Source of the DNA: Flavivirga amylovorans
GTDB lineage: Bacteria; Bacteroidota; Bacteroidia; Flavobacteriales; Flavobacteriaceae
DNA: 64,000 bases
NCBI RefSeq assembly: GCF_030540875.1
Contig: NZ_JAUOEM010000006.1
Location: 186,001-250,000, forward strand
Direction: 5' to 3'
Under the pieces are notes generated by a model that saw only the letters and a program-made list of their open reading frames with translations, was not told the DNA's origin and did not search any database. Made by a program: the position numbers and the translations under genes. This document shows positions 1 through 9,756 of this stretch, in pieces (the first letter of the stretch is position 1; each line of letters starts with the position of its first letter).

Positions 1-671
1 CCAATATTTGGAGCATCATTTACATCATTGATATTGATGATGATGTCTGTACTTGTTTGTAAATTGTTATCAGAAGTCACAATTTCTAGCGTATAGCTTG
101 ATTTCTGTTCAAAATTTAAGGTGCTATTTACTGCCAAACTAATTTCTCCTGAATTGTTAATTTCAAATGGGAAACTACTTCCTATAATACTAAACACTAA
201 AGAATCTCCATCTGGGTCTGATGCTACTAACGTACCGATTAATACTCCTGAAGCGCTGTTTTCATCTATTGAAAAATTTTGAGGTGCAACCACTGGAGCT
301 TCATTATCATTAATAACATTAATTGTGATAATGCTGTTTGCTTTTAAAGCACCATCAGACACCTCAACAGTTAATGTATGGCTTGTAGATACTTCATAAT
401 CTAGGGTTTTACCCAAGATAAGACTTAAATCTCCCGTTGTACTTATTTCAAATAAATTGTCACTATTGGTTGTTATGCTATAATTTAGTGTATCACCATC
501 TGGATCTTGCGCCACAACTTTGCCTAACACATCTGTATCTAATACACCTTCATTAGCATTGAAAGATTGCGTACTCACAGTTGGTGCTACGTTAACTGGT
601 CCATCATCGTTACTACAAGACAGTCCTAATATTGTCATTAATATGATGAAACTTCTTTTAATTGTTTTCAT
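1..671 (-). CDS. Cadherin-like repeat lipoprotein (C-terminus outside window)
   Basis: Partial gene: it starts at the ATG complementary to 669-671 and runs off the left edge. The N-terminus MKTIKRSFIILMTILGLSC is a lipoprotein signal with a lipobox ending in Cys, followed by SNDD, typical of Bacteroidetes surface lipoproteins. Two cadherin-like repeats of about 100 residues are visible, each with a DPDGD calcium-binding-type motif near the start and an NDNEAP or NDVNDAP linker at the end. Such modules usually act in surface adhesion or as spacers between catalytic domains. What follows is not visible, so the function is unknown. It is the last gene of a minus-strand run of secreted proteins, 46 bases after the LRR-like lipoprotein gene. 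Confidence 0.8.
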   Translation of the reverse strand, partial: MKTIKRSFIILMTILGLSCSNDDGPVNVAPTVSTQSFNANEGVLDTDVLGKVVAQDPDGDTLNYSITTNSDNLFEISTTGDLSLILGKTLDYEVSTSHTLTVEVSDGALKANSIITINVINDNEAPVVAPQNFSIDENSASGVLIGTLVASDPDGDSLVFSIIGSSFPFEINNSGEISLAVNSTLNFEQKSSYTLEIVTSDNNLQTSTDIIININDVNDAPNI

Positions 672-717
672 AATAAATAGGTTTTTGGTTTATTTAAGTA
701 ATTATTATTTTATGTTT

Positions 718-1398
718 TTAATTAATACAGTTTATGTTATAATTTGAATTAGGCGTTTTTTTCCAGCCACTAAAACCATTTACTGCGCCTTGATCTACTT
801 TTATACAAGTCAAGTTTGCATTACCTTGTAATTGCATTCTCAACATATTACTATTGTTTCCGTTTGCTATATTTATGGTTCCAGTAAGATTATTTGAATG
901 CGCTTTTAAATCTGTTAGTTTTATCAGTTTGCTAATATCTAAGGCTTGCAGATTATTATGTTCTAACAGTAATTGCTCTAATAATATGTTAGTAGAAACA
1001 TCAATAGTTTGTATTTGATTGACAAACAACCCTAGTCTTTTAAGTTTTGTGTTTTTTTCAAGATTTATTGAAACTATACTATTCTCATTGGCAAAAAAAC
1101 TTCTTAAATCTGTTAGTTGTTGCATAGCGGTTACCGGCAGGTTGTCTATATTTTTTTTGCCAATATTTACTGCTGAGACTCTGTTATTTTCAACAGTTAT
1201 TCCATCCCAAGTCGATACATCTATTGTCGAAATATCCCAAGTGAGTGTGTTGTTTGTGTTTGCATTATAAATCTCGATTAAAGCATCCCTATCTTTTTTA
1301 AGTTCTGTTCCATTTGACTTGTTTCCGTCATCATCGTTACTACAACTTGTAAATAAAATAAGTGTAAAAATTAAGGTTAAGTGTTTTAAAATTTTCAT
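718..1398 (-). CDS. Leucine-rich-repeat-like lipoprotein
   Basis: About 226 residues. I chose the internal ATG at 1398 because MKILKHLTLIFTLILFTSC is then a clean lipoprotein signal peptide; an upstream start at 1446 would put 16 charged residues before it and overlap the preceding gene. After an Asp/Asn-rich linker come irregular leucine-rich repeats (LxxLxxxxNxL spacing, for example LLLEHNNLQALDISKL). The C-terminus has an NLTCIKVD...W...NC segment that recurs in the protein encoded at 2514-4610. Probably exported to the cell surface; partner unknown. It lies 20 bases after the upstream gene, so co-transcription is likely. Confidence 0.75.
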   Translation of the reverse strand: MKILKHLTLIFTLILFTSCSNDDDGNKSNGTELKKDRDALIEIYNANTNNTLTWDISTIDVSTWDGITVENNRVSAVNIGKKNIDNLPVTAMQQLTDLRSFFANENSIVSINLEKNTKLKRLGLFVNQIQTIDVSTNILLEQLLLEHNNLQALDISKLIKLTDLKAHSNNLTGTINIANGNNSNMLRMQLQGNANLTCIKVDQGAVNGFSGWKKTPNSNYNINCIN

Positions 1399-1418
1399 TG
1401 GAGTATATATTAATTGGT

Positions 1419-2426
1419 TTATTGAATCGTTTTTTCTTGTCCGCAACTTTGATTTGCAGTACTTATTTGTGTGGATTTAGCTGCCGATGAGTTGCCACTA
1501 AAACTGTAATATTGATTTTTTTTACAGTTGTATGTACCTTTCCCATTAACAGAAATACGTGATCCGTTACTAGATCCTTCTTCATAAATATAGATGTCTT
1601 TTCCTGTTCTATTGGTAATTGTAACTTGACTTTGGGAGGCACTTTGTGCAAAACTTTGATTACGCTCTTTAATACGTCTATACGCATCAGAATTTCTCCA
1701 ATCTGCCCTTTGTTTATTAATAGCATCGATCGTTAATTTTCGGATACTTTCGGTATTTTCAACAATGGCTGCATTTTTAGGGTTTTTCATCCATTGGGCA
1801 TACACAGTTTGTTGTTTTTCATAGGCATTGTCTAAATACTTCTTAAGGGTTTCGTGTGGCTGCATCTCTTTCATTTTTTTGGGAGAGCGCATCACTTCTT
1901 TCATTTTTTTCAATCCACCCATTTTTTTTGTCTGATGCTCCATGACAGAGACCAGATTATAACTATCCTTACTTTCCCAGTCTTCTATAACGTAAATCCT
2001 TCCATCGAGAAAAACAAGACGGTTTCCATCTGTTAATCGGTTAATTCGAGGAGCAAACCCTAATTCGTCTTGCATTTCCTTATTCCCTTCAAAAACCTTT
2101 TCAACATAAGTGATAGGGAACGCTTCATTATCTGGTAAAAACATAGTTTCTTTATACTTATCAGGGCGATCTGGATTACCTCCAAAAATCATATAAACTT
2201 CCTTATGCGCTCCAGGTTGAATTCTGTAATCTTGAAAATTGGTTAGTTTATATGTCAACTCATCGAGCCCTCCTTCGTATTTACCAGAGCCATCTTGTTG
2301 TGTAAGATACCCTATATAATCACCTTTTTTAATCAAACTCAATTGTTCGGTTTGATGTTTAACTTCATTTTGAGCAATTGTCTTTAGCCCTAACAATACA
2401 ATTAATAGTAATAATTTTGTTTTCAT
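1419..2426 (-). CDS. Secreted protein of unknown function
   Basis: 335 residues beginning with a type I signal peptide (MKTKLLLLIVLLGLKTIAQ). I do not recognise a family. The middle (about 165-245) is rich in Lys, Met and Glu and looks helical. The last 70 residues start with VTITNRTGKDIYIYEEG and look like a small beta-rich domain with two Cys (KKNQ and SCGQ regions) that could form a disulfide. There is no T9SS sorting domain and no lipobox, so the product is probably periplasmic. It sits between the T9SS cargo gene and the LRR-like lipoprotein gene in the same orientation with short spacers, which suggests one transcript. Confidence 0.65.
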   Translation of the reverse strand: MKTKLLLLIVLLGLKTIAQNEVKHQTEQLSLIKKGDYIGYLTQQDGSGKYEGGLDELTYKLTNFQDYRIQPGAHKEVYMIFGGNPDRPDKYKETMFLPDNEAFPITYVEKVFEGNKEMQDELGFAPRINRLTDGNRLVFLDGRIYVIEDWESKDSYNLVSVMEHQTKKMGGLKKMKEVMRSPKKMKEMQPHETLKKYLDNAYEKQQTVYAQWMKNPKNAAIVENTESIRKLTIDAINKQRADWRNSDAYRRIKERNQSFAQSASQSQVTITNRTGKDIYIYEEGSSNGSRISVNGKGTYNCKKNQYYSFSGNSSAAKSTQISTANQSCGQEKTIQ

Positions 2427-2513
2427 AATATAACGTGGTAATTTTTAGATTGATAAATTTTAAAGTCGGGCTCACAATAATGTACACCCGACTTGCTATT
2501 TAATCATTGGGAT

Positions 2514-4610
2514 TTAATTCTTTATAAAGCGCTTTACACCTATTTTCCCTGAATTGGAGTATATTTTTAATAGGTATATGCCTGTAGAGAGCTGGGATAC
2601 ATCTACTTGTTTTTTATAACTCTCTATAATTTTTTGACCTTGTACAGTAAATATGTCTATTCTTTCCAGTCCTTCTTCTAATTGTACTATTAATGTATGT
2701 GTAACCGGGTTAGGATATATGGCAATATTTTCTAATGTAGAATCATTTACTCCTAGACTAGAACAATTGGTACTGAAACTTGTTTGAGAATCAATGCTTG
2801 ACATCCAATTTGTATTGCTATAAGCTACATTATCTACTTGAATACATGTAAGATTAGGGTTATTACCCGCACTAAACCAACCCGATCCCATGTTAGTATT
2901 ACCACCACTGGAAATATCTAATTGAACTAAATCATTATCATTGGCATTCATTTGATCCAATAAAGGATTTAATGTTAAATTTAGACTTGTTAATGAATTA
3001 CCATTACAAAACAACTTGGTAATATTAGTAAAAGCCTCAATACCAGTTAAATCTGAAATATTTGTATTTGCAACCGAAATCCATCCTGTATATGCACTTG
3101 CCTCACCACACTGTATTTCAGTATCTCCATTGGTGTTTATGGTCATATCTCCTACTAAGTAGCTTTTAAAATTTGCATCTGGAATATTTACTGTACAATT
3201 TACAAGCTCCAATTTATGAGTAAAAGCGTCGCGAGAAGTCATAGAAGTTAAGTTTGCAACTCCTGTGTTTGGATCGAAATCTACTGTACCTTCATAATAA
3301 CCTGTGGTATAAATATTACTATCCTTTACTTCAATAGCTAATGGTACATCATTTAAAACCTCTCCAATCCTTATCGCCCATTCGTAATCTCCTGCTGCAT
3401 CTAACTTTTGGATAAAAATATCTAAACCTCCAGCTGGAGTCATATTTTCTGTACCTGCACCTGGATCAAAATCGCATGTATCACCAAAACTACCTGCTGT
3501 ATAAACATTACCCGAATTATCCACAGAAATCCCTCTACCTACATCACTACCAGCTCTACCCATATGTTTTGCCCATACAAAATCTCCAGTAGTGTCCAAT
3601 TTCACAATAAAAATATCATTTCCTCCTCCAAATGAAGACATATTGAATGTTCCTGTTCCTGGATCAAAATCTGCTGTGGATTTAAAGTAACCTGTGGTAT
3701 AGACATTCTCTGATCCATCTACATCCATAGCGAAAGAATAGACCTGTCCAGACGAGCTTAAAAAAGCCTTTGCCCAGATAAAATTACCAGAGCTGTCTAA
3801 TTTTTGAATAAATGCATTTCTACCACCACCAGTACTTAAATTATATACTCCTGTTGTTGGATCTGGATCTGGGTTAAAATCTACTGTTCCATCAAAATAG
3901 CCTGTAGTATATACATTACCAGATGTATCTGTTTTTATAGCTGTACCTTCATCATTATTTCCTGCCCCCATATTCACAGCCCAAACAAAATCTCCTGACG
4001 CATTTAATTTCTGAATAAAAATGTCTGATGTATTGGGATCTGTTCCATTAGCCGTTAAGTTTGTAGTACTAGTTCCTGGATCAAAATCTACTGTTCCTTT
4101 AAAAAATCCTGTGGTATAAACATTTCCTGCGCTATCTGAAGTTATCCCTTTCCCAAAATCTCCAGATGGCCCGCTTATTTGTCTTGCCCAAACAAAATCT
4201 CCATCTGTATCTAATTTTAAAATAAATACATTTTGATTTCTTGCGGATGCTGACATATTAAATACACTTGAACCTGGATCAAAATCTACTTGAAAATTGA
4301 AGTAACCTGTAACCAATACATTTGCATTATTATCTAACGCTAGAGCTAATGGTTGATCATCACCAGTACCATTTATGTATTTTATCCAAAGTTGAATACC
4401 ATTAGAATCTTGCTTTCTTATAAAAATGCCTCTATCTGTTCCAGGTCCCGCTTGAGTTGTTCCAACAGTATATACATTATTTAATGCATCTATTTTTATA
4501 GACCTTCCTAAGTCTTCATCTAGTGTTGTTGCCCATACATGGTTTTGGGCGTTTGTAGTTCCAAATGTTATTAATACAACTATTAATAAGCCAAGTAATT
4601 TTGTTTTCAT
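2514..4610 (-). CDS. T9SS-exported protein with SBBP-type propeller repeats and LRR-like domain
   Basis: 698 residues with an N-terminal signal peptide (MKTKLLGLLIVVLITFGTTNAQ). Residues of about 25-465 hold at least seven repeats of the type DxxGNVYTTGYFxGTVDFDPG...FIQKLDxxGDFVWA. This is the SBBP / Bacteroidetes beta-propeller pattern, with Asp-rich loops that may bind calcium. Residues of about 470-610 are LRR-like and end in NLTCIQVD...W...NC. The last 75 residues (IYPNPVTHTLIVQ ... GIYLLKIYSNSGKIGVKRFIKN) are a type A T9SS C-terminal sorting domain, so the protein should be secreted and attached to the surface. The ligand is unknown. It heads the minus-strand run and is divergent from the TonB receptor gene. 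Confidence 0.85.
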   Translation of the reverse strand: MKTKLLGLLIVVLITFGTTNAQNHVWATTLDEDLGRSIKIDALNNVYTVGTTQAGPGTDRGIFIRKQDSNGIQLWIKYINGTGDDQPLALALDNNANVLVTGYFNFQVDFDPGSSVFNMSASARNQNVFILKLDTDGDFVWARQISGPSGDFGKGITSDSAGNVYTTGFFKGTVDFDPGTSTTNLTANGTDPNTSDIFIQKLNASGDFVWAVNMGAGNNDEGTAIKTDTSGNVYTTGYFDGTVDFNPDPDPTTGVYNLSTGGGRNAFIQKLDSSGNFIWAKAFLSSSGQVYSFAMDVDGSENVYTTGYFKSTADFDPGTGTFNMSSFGGGNDIFIVKLDTTGDFVWAKHMGRAGSDVGRGISVDNSGNVYTAGSFGDTCDFDPGAGTENMTPAGGLDIFIQKLDAAGDYEWAIRIGEVLNDVPLAIEVKDSNIYTTGYYEGTVDFDPNTGVANLTSMTSRDAFTHKLELVNCTVNIPDANFKSYLVGDMTINTNGDTEIQCGEASAYTGWISVANTNISDLTGIEAFTNITKLFCNGNSLTSLNLTLNPLLDQMNANDNDLVQLDISSGGNTNMGSGWFSAGNNPNLTCIQVDNVAYSNTNWMSSIDSQTSFSTNCSSLGVNDSTLENIAIYPNPVTHTLIVQLEEGLERIDIFTVQGQKIIESYKKQVDVSQLSTGIYLLKIYSNSGKIGVKRFIKN

Positions 4611-4837
4611 TATAGGTTAAATTTTTAAGATTATGGTGCAAATCTATATGTAATGAAACCTCTATTCGTGCCATAAATAATACCATTTAAGTCAGAGCAA
4701 CAACCATTTGAATCAAAAACTGACGATTTGAGTCATTTTTGATTCTTTATATTTTTAAATATTTATTTTTGGCAAAATTTCATGGATATTCTAACCTTAC
4801 TTTATTCACAAAATCATAGCTATTATTTTTAATTTAC
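4611..4837. promoter_or_regulatory. Divergent intergenic region between the T9SS cargo gene and the TonB receptor gene
   Basis: 227 AT-rich bases separating two divergent genes, so promoters for both must lie here. I see no clear TAnnTTTG box with a spaced TTG and no strong dyad. Assignment is by position only. Confidence 0.35.
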
Positions 4838-7336
4838 ATGAAGAGAAATTACTTAGTGTTCGTTTTATTTATTATCTCAATAACAAGTTTAGCACAATCA
4901 ACAAGCATTTCTGGAATCCTTTTAAACGAAACCAATACACCTATTAATAATGTAACTATTACACTTTTACCTATCGGTAAAACAGTAAGAACAAGCCATA
5001 AAGGCACTTTTATTTTTAATAATTTGGAAGAAGGTCATTATACCATTAATATTAATACACCAGATTATATAAGTAAAAACATTGAACTCCTTTTAAAAAA
5101 CACCAAAAAAAACCTACAAATTAAATTAGAAAAAAAGGTTAACAAATTAAATGAGGTTTTGCTCATAGCCAATTCCAATTTAATAGATTATAAACCTCGT
5201 ACTATAAGTTTACAGTCTGGTGAATTTTTAAAAGCTTATGATCTTATACAATACGACCAAATTTCTGCCTTTGTTCCCGGAGTACAATCACAAACTATAA
5301 GCCCAAACAATCCTAATATTGTTATTCGTGGTATTGGAAACGAAAGCACCGATTCTAGAATCGCTTCACGAGTTTCAATTTTTCAAGATCATGTTCCTAT
5401 AAGTAGTTTCAGTGGTGCTTCAGTAGCATTATTTGATATTGAAAGTATAGGCGTTTTTAAAGGTCCCCAAGCATCATTATTTAATCGAGCAGTCCAGATA
5501 GGAGCAGTTAATATTACTTCGAATAAAGCAAAGAACGAACATTCAGGTACGTTAAAACTAGGCACTGGAAACTACAACTTAGTCACTTTAGATGGCTATG
5601 CTAATACCATACTACTTAAAGATAAGATATTTGCTCGTGTATCGGGAATATACAACAAAAGAGACGGGTATGTAGAAAATTTATCTGGTGGACAGCTTAA
5701 TGGCACAGAAACATTGGCTTTACGAAGTTCGTTTCATTTCCCATTAAAAAAGGACAACTCGCACATAAACATTAGTATAAATTGGCAAAATGATACACCT
5801 TCTGGAATTGGGTATAAAAGTGGTGTTTTAGCTCCTAAAGGCGGAGATACACAACCTCATACATTTTCCGATTTGGATCGAGGCACCCACCTAGGTGTAA
5901 AAAGAACTATTTTTGGTATAACGGGATTAGCAAATTATGGCCTAAACTCCCATTGGGATGTGGAAATTGACCTCTCTTACCGCAAATTTAATGTTGACGA
6001 AGCTTCCGATATTGATGGAACGGTAGCACCAACATTATTTTTTAGAACTGAAGTAGAACAAGAACAAATAAATACAGGAATTAGATTCAATTATGTTAAT
6101 CAAAAAATAAAGGCCTCGATAGGAGCAAATTATTTTTATGAAAATGGGCAGCAACAACTCACTTTGGAAACCAATGAAAAAAGTGCTGCTATTCTTTTTA
6201 CAAATCCTAGCCAATTAACCATTAATGGGATTCCAACATTTATTACCCCAGATAACCCCTTGTTTTTTTTATTAGGTCCAGGGTCTTTTAATTTATTGAA
6301 TGATTTTAATTCTGAAACGAGTTTTAATAGCGCACGTAATAATTCTGGAGACCTTTTTGGTGATTTATTTTATAAACTAGTTCCTAAACTCACATTGAAC
6401 TTTGGATTACGAGCCATGTGGGAAAATTTTAATTCAGGAGTAGAAATTCAAAATGCTAAAAAAACTGCTATTTTGGGAAGTTTACTTCCCGATAACGCCA
6501 GTCCAAATAACTTATTTGTGCCAACTGATGGTTTTTTAAGCGCTTATAAAAATTATATTTCGGCAGTAGGGGAATTAGGTATAACTTATGAATTTAATAA
6601 TAACACAACTATTTTTGGAACCCTATCACGAGGCCGTAGACCTCATGCTTTATTGATTACAGACAAAGGAATAAATGAGCTATCTGATGAGACCGTACAG
6701 TCGTATGAAATTGGAGTTAAAACACTTTGGTTTACCGATAAGCTTCAAGTAGATGCGAGTTTGTACTATTACAAATACAACAATTTTAGAACACCTGTAA
6801 TACAGTTAAGTGATGATGGAAATTTAAAAACAACTCCCGAAGATAGTGGGCGTGCAACATCTTTAGGTTTTGAAACTTCGGTATCGTATCTGTGGGGTAA
6901 AAAATCCCGTATTTTTGCAAATTATGCCTACATAGATGCTTTTATTGACGATAACGATAAAAATGGTAATCCACAGCAATACGCTGGAAATGAGTTTATA
7001 CTAACTCCCAAACATACATACACTTTAGGAATCAACTTCCAACAAACGCTTATTGATGATGTGGATTATTATATAAGACCAAATTATAGTTATCAATCAA
7101 AAGTATTTTTTGAACCTGATAATAAATCTGATATTTCACAAGATAGTTACGGACTATTAAATATAAAGGTAGGTTTTATTTTTTCTAAGAAATATGAGTT
7201 AAACTTTTTTGCAACAAACTTATTTAACGAAACATATATTATAGATGGTGGCAATACGGCTTCAGCTTTTCAAATACCTACTTTTGTTGCCGGATTACCT
7301 CGTTTCATAGGAACTCAGGTATCAGTAAAATTTTAA
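4838..7336 (+). CDS. TonB-dependent outer membrane receptor
   Basis: 832 residues. A signal peptide (MKRNYLVFVLFIISITSLAQ) is followed by a carboxypeptidase-D-regulatory-like domain (about 22-95, ISGILLNETNTPINNVTITL). Next come a plug domain (about 120-230, with VFKGPQASLFNRAVQIGAVNI) and a long barrel ending in an aromatic residue (FIGTQVSVKF), as expected for BamA-assembled barrels. It would import a scarce substrate using TonB energy. No SusD-like partner follows, so it is not a classical SusCD pair. The plug resembles siderophore or cofactor receptors more than glycan receptors, but the substrate cannot be told. The sensor kinase-AraC gene follows 58 bases downstream on the same strand, which suggests linked regulation. 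Confidence 0.88.
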   Translation: MKRNYLVFVLFIISITSLAQSTSISGILLNETNTPINNVTITLLPIGKTVRTSHKGTFIFNNLEEGHYTININTPDYISKNIELLLKNTKKNLQIKLEKKVNKLNEVLLIANSNLIDYKPRTISLQSGEFLKAYDLIQYDQISAFVPGVQSQTISPNNPNIVIRGIGNESTDSRIASRVSIFQDHVPISSFSGASVALFDIESIGVFKGPQASLFNRAVQIGAVNITSNKAKNEHSGTLKLGTGNYNLVTLDGYANTILLKDKIFARVSGIYNKRDGYVENLSGGQLNGTETLALRSSFHFPLKKDNSHINISINWQNDTPSGIGYKSGVLAPKGGDTQPHTFSDLDRGTHLGVKRTIFGITGLANYGLNSHWDVEIDLSYRKFNVDEASDIDGTVAPTLFFRTEVEQEQINTGIRFNYVNQKIKASIGANYFYENGQQQLTLETNEKSAAILFTNPSQLTINGIPTFITPDNPLFFLLGPGSFNLLNDFNSETSFNSARNNSGDLFGDLFYKLVPKLTLNFGLRAMWENFNSGVEIQNAKKTAILGSLLPDNASPNNLFVPTDGFLSAYKNYISAVGELGITYEFNNNTTIFGTLSRGRRPHALLITDKGINELSDETVQSYEIGVKTLWFTDKLQVDASLYYYKYNNFRTPVIQLSDDGNLKTTPEDSGRATSLGFETSVSYLWGKKSRIFANYAYIDAFIDDNDKNGNPQQYAGNEFILTPKHTYTLGINFQQTLIDDVDYYIRPNYSYQSKVFFEPDNKSDISQDSYGLLNIKVGFIFSKKYELNFFATNLFNETYIIDGGNTASAFQIPTFVAGLPRFIGTQVSVKF

Positions 7337-7394
7337 TCTTTATGAAACCATTATTAATTTGAATTAAATTACCCTAAATAGTGATGCTAATACA

Positions 7395-9584
7395 ATGAAA
7401 AAACTAAAAAGCTGGTATTCTTTTTTTACAGACATTGGCCTAACCAATTGTACTAATAAGAATGAACAAAAAAAAATACGCTTACTCAATATTTTTGTAA
7501 TAATATGGTTTCATATTAGCTCGCTTTTTATAGCACTAGACTTTTGGATAGCCCCAGAAGGTAAAAATGTAGATATTTTAATTCACTGTATTTGTATTAC
7601 TATACTCTCCTCTATTTTATTTCTAAATAAAAAAGGCTATTCTGCTGTGGGGAAGATTATTTTTATTCTTTTAGCTTACAGTACATTTTACACGCTTTCC
7701 TTTGTTGTTACTTTTAGCCAATATACGGTCTGCTATTTTTTACTCTTACCATTAATAGTAATGAGTTTATATAAAAGTAATATACCTTCATACATCATGT
7801 TAGCTATATGCATGGTTACTTTTAATTTGAATGATTTGATTAATGGTATTCAAAATGCCACTTCTGCAGTAGATATTCAAATGCTAAAAAGTATGGATAT
7901 TATGTTTAATGGTAAAATACAGAAAATGAGTGTTTATAGGCTCTTATTAATGTTAAAAGACCCTGTAGTAACTTCTTTGTTTTTTGCGTCATTTTACCTA
8001 TTCCATTACTTTAAACGTTTGAATGAAAAAAACGAAATGCTTCTTGAAATTGAAAAAGACAAGGTGCTAAATGATAAAATCATACTTGAAAAGCAACAAG
8101 AAGAGCTTAAAGAACTTAATGAATTTAAATCTCATTTTTTTGTCAATTTATCCCATGAAATTAGAACTCCATTAACTTTAATTAAAGCCTATGCCTCAAA
8201 AATCAATTTTAATCTGCCTAAAAAAGATAATACAGAAAAACTACACATTGTTAATGATCAATTGTTACAAATACAAGCCATAGTGGATAATATTATGGAT
8301 TTAAGCAAATTGGACGCTAATAAACTAATAATCAATACGAAGCCTGTTTCTCTTCATACTTTTTTAAAAAAACACTACTCAAACTTTAAAGGTGCTTTCG
8401 AAAAAAAAGATATTCATTTTACACTAGAATTAAAATGCCCAGATTTGTTTATTGACATTGATTATAAGCTCATGTCTCGGGGCATTAATAATTTACTTAA
8501 TAATGCCTTAAAATTTACCTCAACAAATGGTAGTGTACAATTATTTGCTAATAACGATATAAATGGCGTTACCATAAGAGTTCAAGACAATGGGATTGGC
8601 ATTCCCGAAATCCATTTAAACAAAGTGTTTGATCGTTTTTACCAGCACAAAAATCATATCACTAAAAGCCAAGGAACTGGTGTTGGTTTAGCTTTTACAA
8701 AAAGTATTATTGAGGAACATGGTTTTAATATTGATGTAACCAGTACTCCAAACATAGCGACTGTTTTTAGTATTACAATTCCTAATGAAGCTACATCTGA
8801 GCTCTCAAATAATATTCCTAATAAGAATTATAAATCAATAACACCTCCAATAATAAACAACAAAAAACCTGTAATACTTATTGTAGATGATCATCCACAA
8901 ATGCGAAAATATATTAAAAGCCTTTTACCCGACTACGAGCTTTTAGAAGCTGAACATGGTAAAGAAGCTATAAAAATTATTGAGGAACATCAAATAGACC
9001 TTATATTAACCGATTATATGATGCCCATAATGGATGGTTTGGAGTTGGTTAATCAATTAAAAAAAAGAGCTTCTAAAACTCCTGTTATTGTTATCACAGC
9101 ACGATCGGACGATCAAGGTAAACTAAACATGTTACGCTTGGGTATTGATGGCTATTTAACTAAGCCTTTTTTAGAAGAAGAGTTGTTGTTTTCTGTAAAA
9201 AAATCCTTGAATTCTTACGAAATTATTAAAGAAACAGAGTTGTCACAAACTTATGAAGAAGAAGTCTTTCAGAAAAAATCGAATGTCTTTATAAAACAAC
9301 TAACCGATATCGTTAATGAAAATTTACACGATAAAACTTTTGGAGTAGATTATTTAGCAGATTTGTTAAATACCTCTAAAAGTTCTTTAAACCGAAAAAC
9401 AAAACTTGTATTTGGACAATCACCTAATCAAATTATAATGGAAGCCCGCTTACAAAAGGCAAAACAATTACTAGAAGACGATCCATTTATATTAAAAAAT
9501 CAACTTACTCAAGCCGTAGGAATGTCTAATACTACCTATTTTTATAAGAAGTTTGAAGAACGATTTGGTGTTACTAATAATTAA
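7395..9584 (+). CDS. Hybrid histidine kinase / response regulator / AraC regulator
   Basis: 729 residues forming a complete signalling chain in one protein. About five to six hydrophobic segments (residues 30-210) are followed by a short coiled coil and a HisKA domain with NLSHEIRTPLT (His254). The HATPase domain has NNALKF and GTGVGLAF motifs. A receiver domain (about 493-610) has DD499, phosphoacceptor Asp540 (LTDYMMP) and a TKPF lysine motif. An AraC-type HTH occupies 625-729. Unlike classical HTCS proteins there is no large periplasmic sensor, so it probably senses through the membrane domain. The C-terminus stops at FGVTNN, a few residues short of a typical AraC domain, and a 160-bp repeat begins six bases after the stop. 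It likely regulates the TonB receptor gene upstream (inference). Confidence 0.88.
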   Translation: MKKLKSWYSFFTDIGLTNCTNKNEQKKIRLLNIFVIIWFHISSLFIALDFWIAPEGKNVDILIHCICITILSSILFLNKKGYSAVGKIIFILLAYSTFYTLSFVVTFSQYTVCYFLLLPLIVMSLYKSNIPSYIMLAICMVTFNLNDLINGIQNATSAVDIQMLKSMDIMFNGKIQKMSVYRLLLMLKDPVVTSLFFASFYLFHYFKRLNEKNEMLLEIEKDKVLNDKIILEKQQEELKELNEFKSHFFVNLSHEIRTPLTLIKAYASKINFNLPKKDNTEKLHIVNDQLLQIQAIVDNIMDLSKLDANKLIINTKPVSLHTFLKKHYSNFKGAFEKKDIHFTLELKCPDLFIDIDYKLMSRGINNLLNNALKFTSTNGSVQLFANNDINGVTIRVQDNGIGIPEIHLNKVFDRFYQHKNHITKSQGTGVGLAFTKSIIEEHGFNIDVTSTPNIATVFSITIPNEATSELSNNIPNKNYKSITPPIINNKKPVILIVDDHPQMRKYIKSLLPDYELLEAEHGKEAIKIIEEHQIDLILTDYMMPIMDGLELVNQLKKRASKTPVIVITARSDDQGKLNMLRLGIDGYLTKPFLEEELLFSVKKSLNSYEIIKETELSQTYEEEVFQKKSNVFIKQLTDIVNENLHDKTFGVDYLADLLNTSKSSLNRKTKLVFGQSPNQIIMEARLQKAKQLLEDDPFILKNQLTQAVGMSNTTYFYKKFEERFGVTNN

Positions 9585-9590
9585 ATATAT

Positions 9591-9750
9591 GAACTCATCT
9601 TGACTTTTTGTTTTTAACCGAAAATGAGATGAAATTTGTTCAGATGAGACAATTTTTGAAGTGCATAGCAGCGATACGGACAAGAAAATTAAAGAAATAT
9701 GGACAAATTTCAATTATTTTTTAGGAAATAGAAAAAGTCAAGATGAGTTC
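9591..9750. mobile_element. 160-bp inverted-repeat element (MITE-like), copy 1
   Basis: The left end reads gaactcatcttgacttttt and the right end is its exact reverse complement (19 of 19). Inner sequence is also partly complementary (gaaatttgt near 9636 against acaaatttc near 9701), so a transcript would fold into a long hairpin. It shares length, ends and a central gcatagcag..acgga block with the element at 51360-51519. It fills the gap between two convergent genes, with six bases to the stop codon on each side. No ORF is supported. It is probably a non-autonomous mobile element, possibly also working as a bidirectional terminator. Confidence 0.75.
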
Positions 9751-9756
9751 TGTCTT

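Noticed and set aside
1399-1446. Longer start for the LRR-like lipoprotein
   Set aside because: It would bury the lipoprotein signal behind 16 charged residues and overlap the upstream gene.
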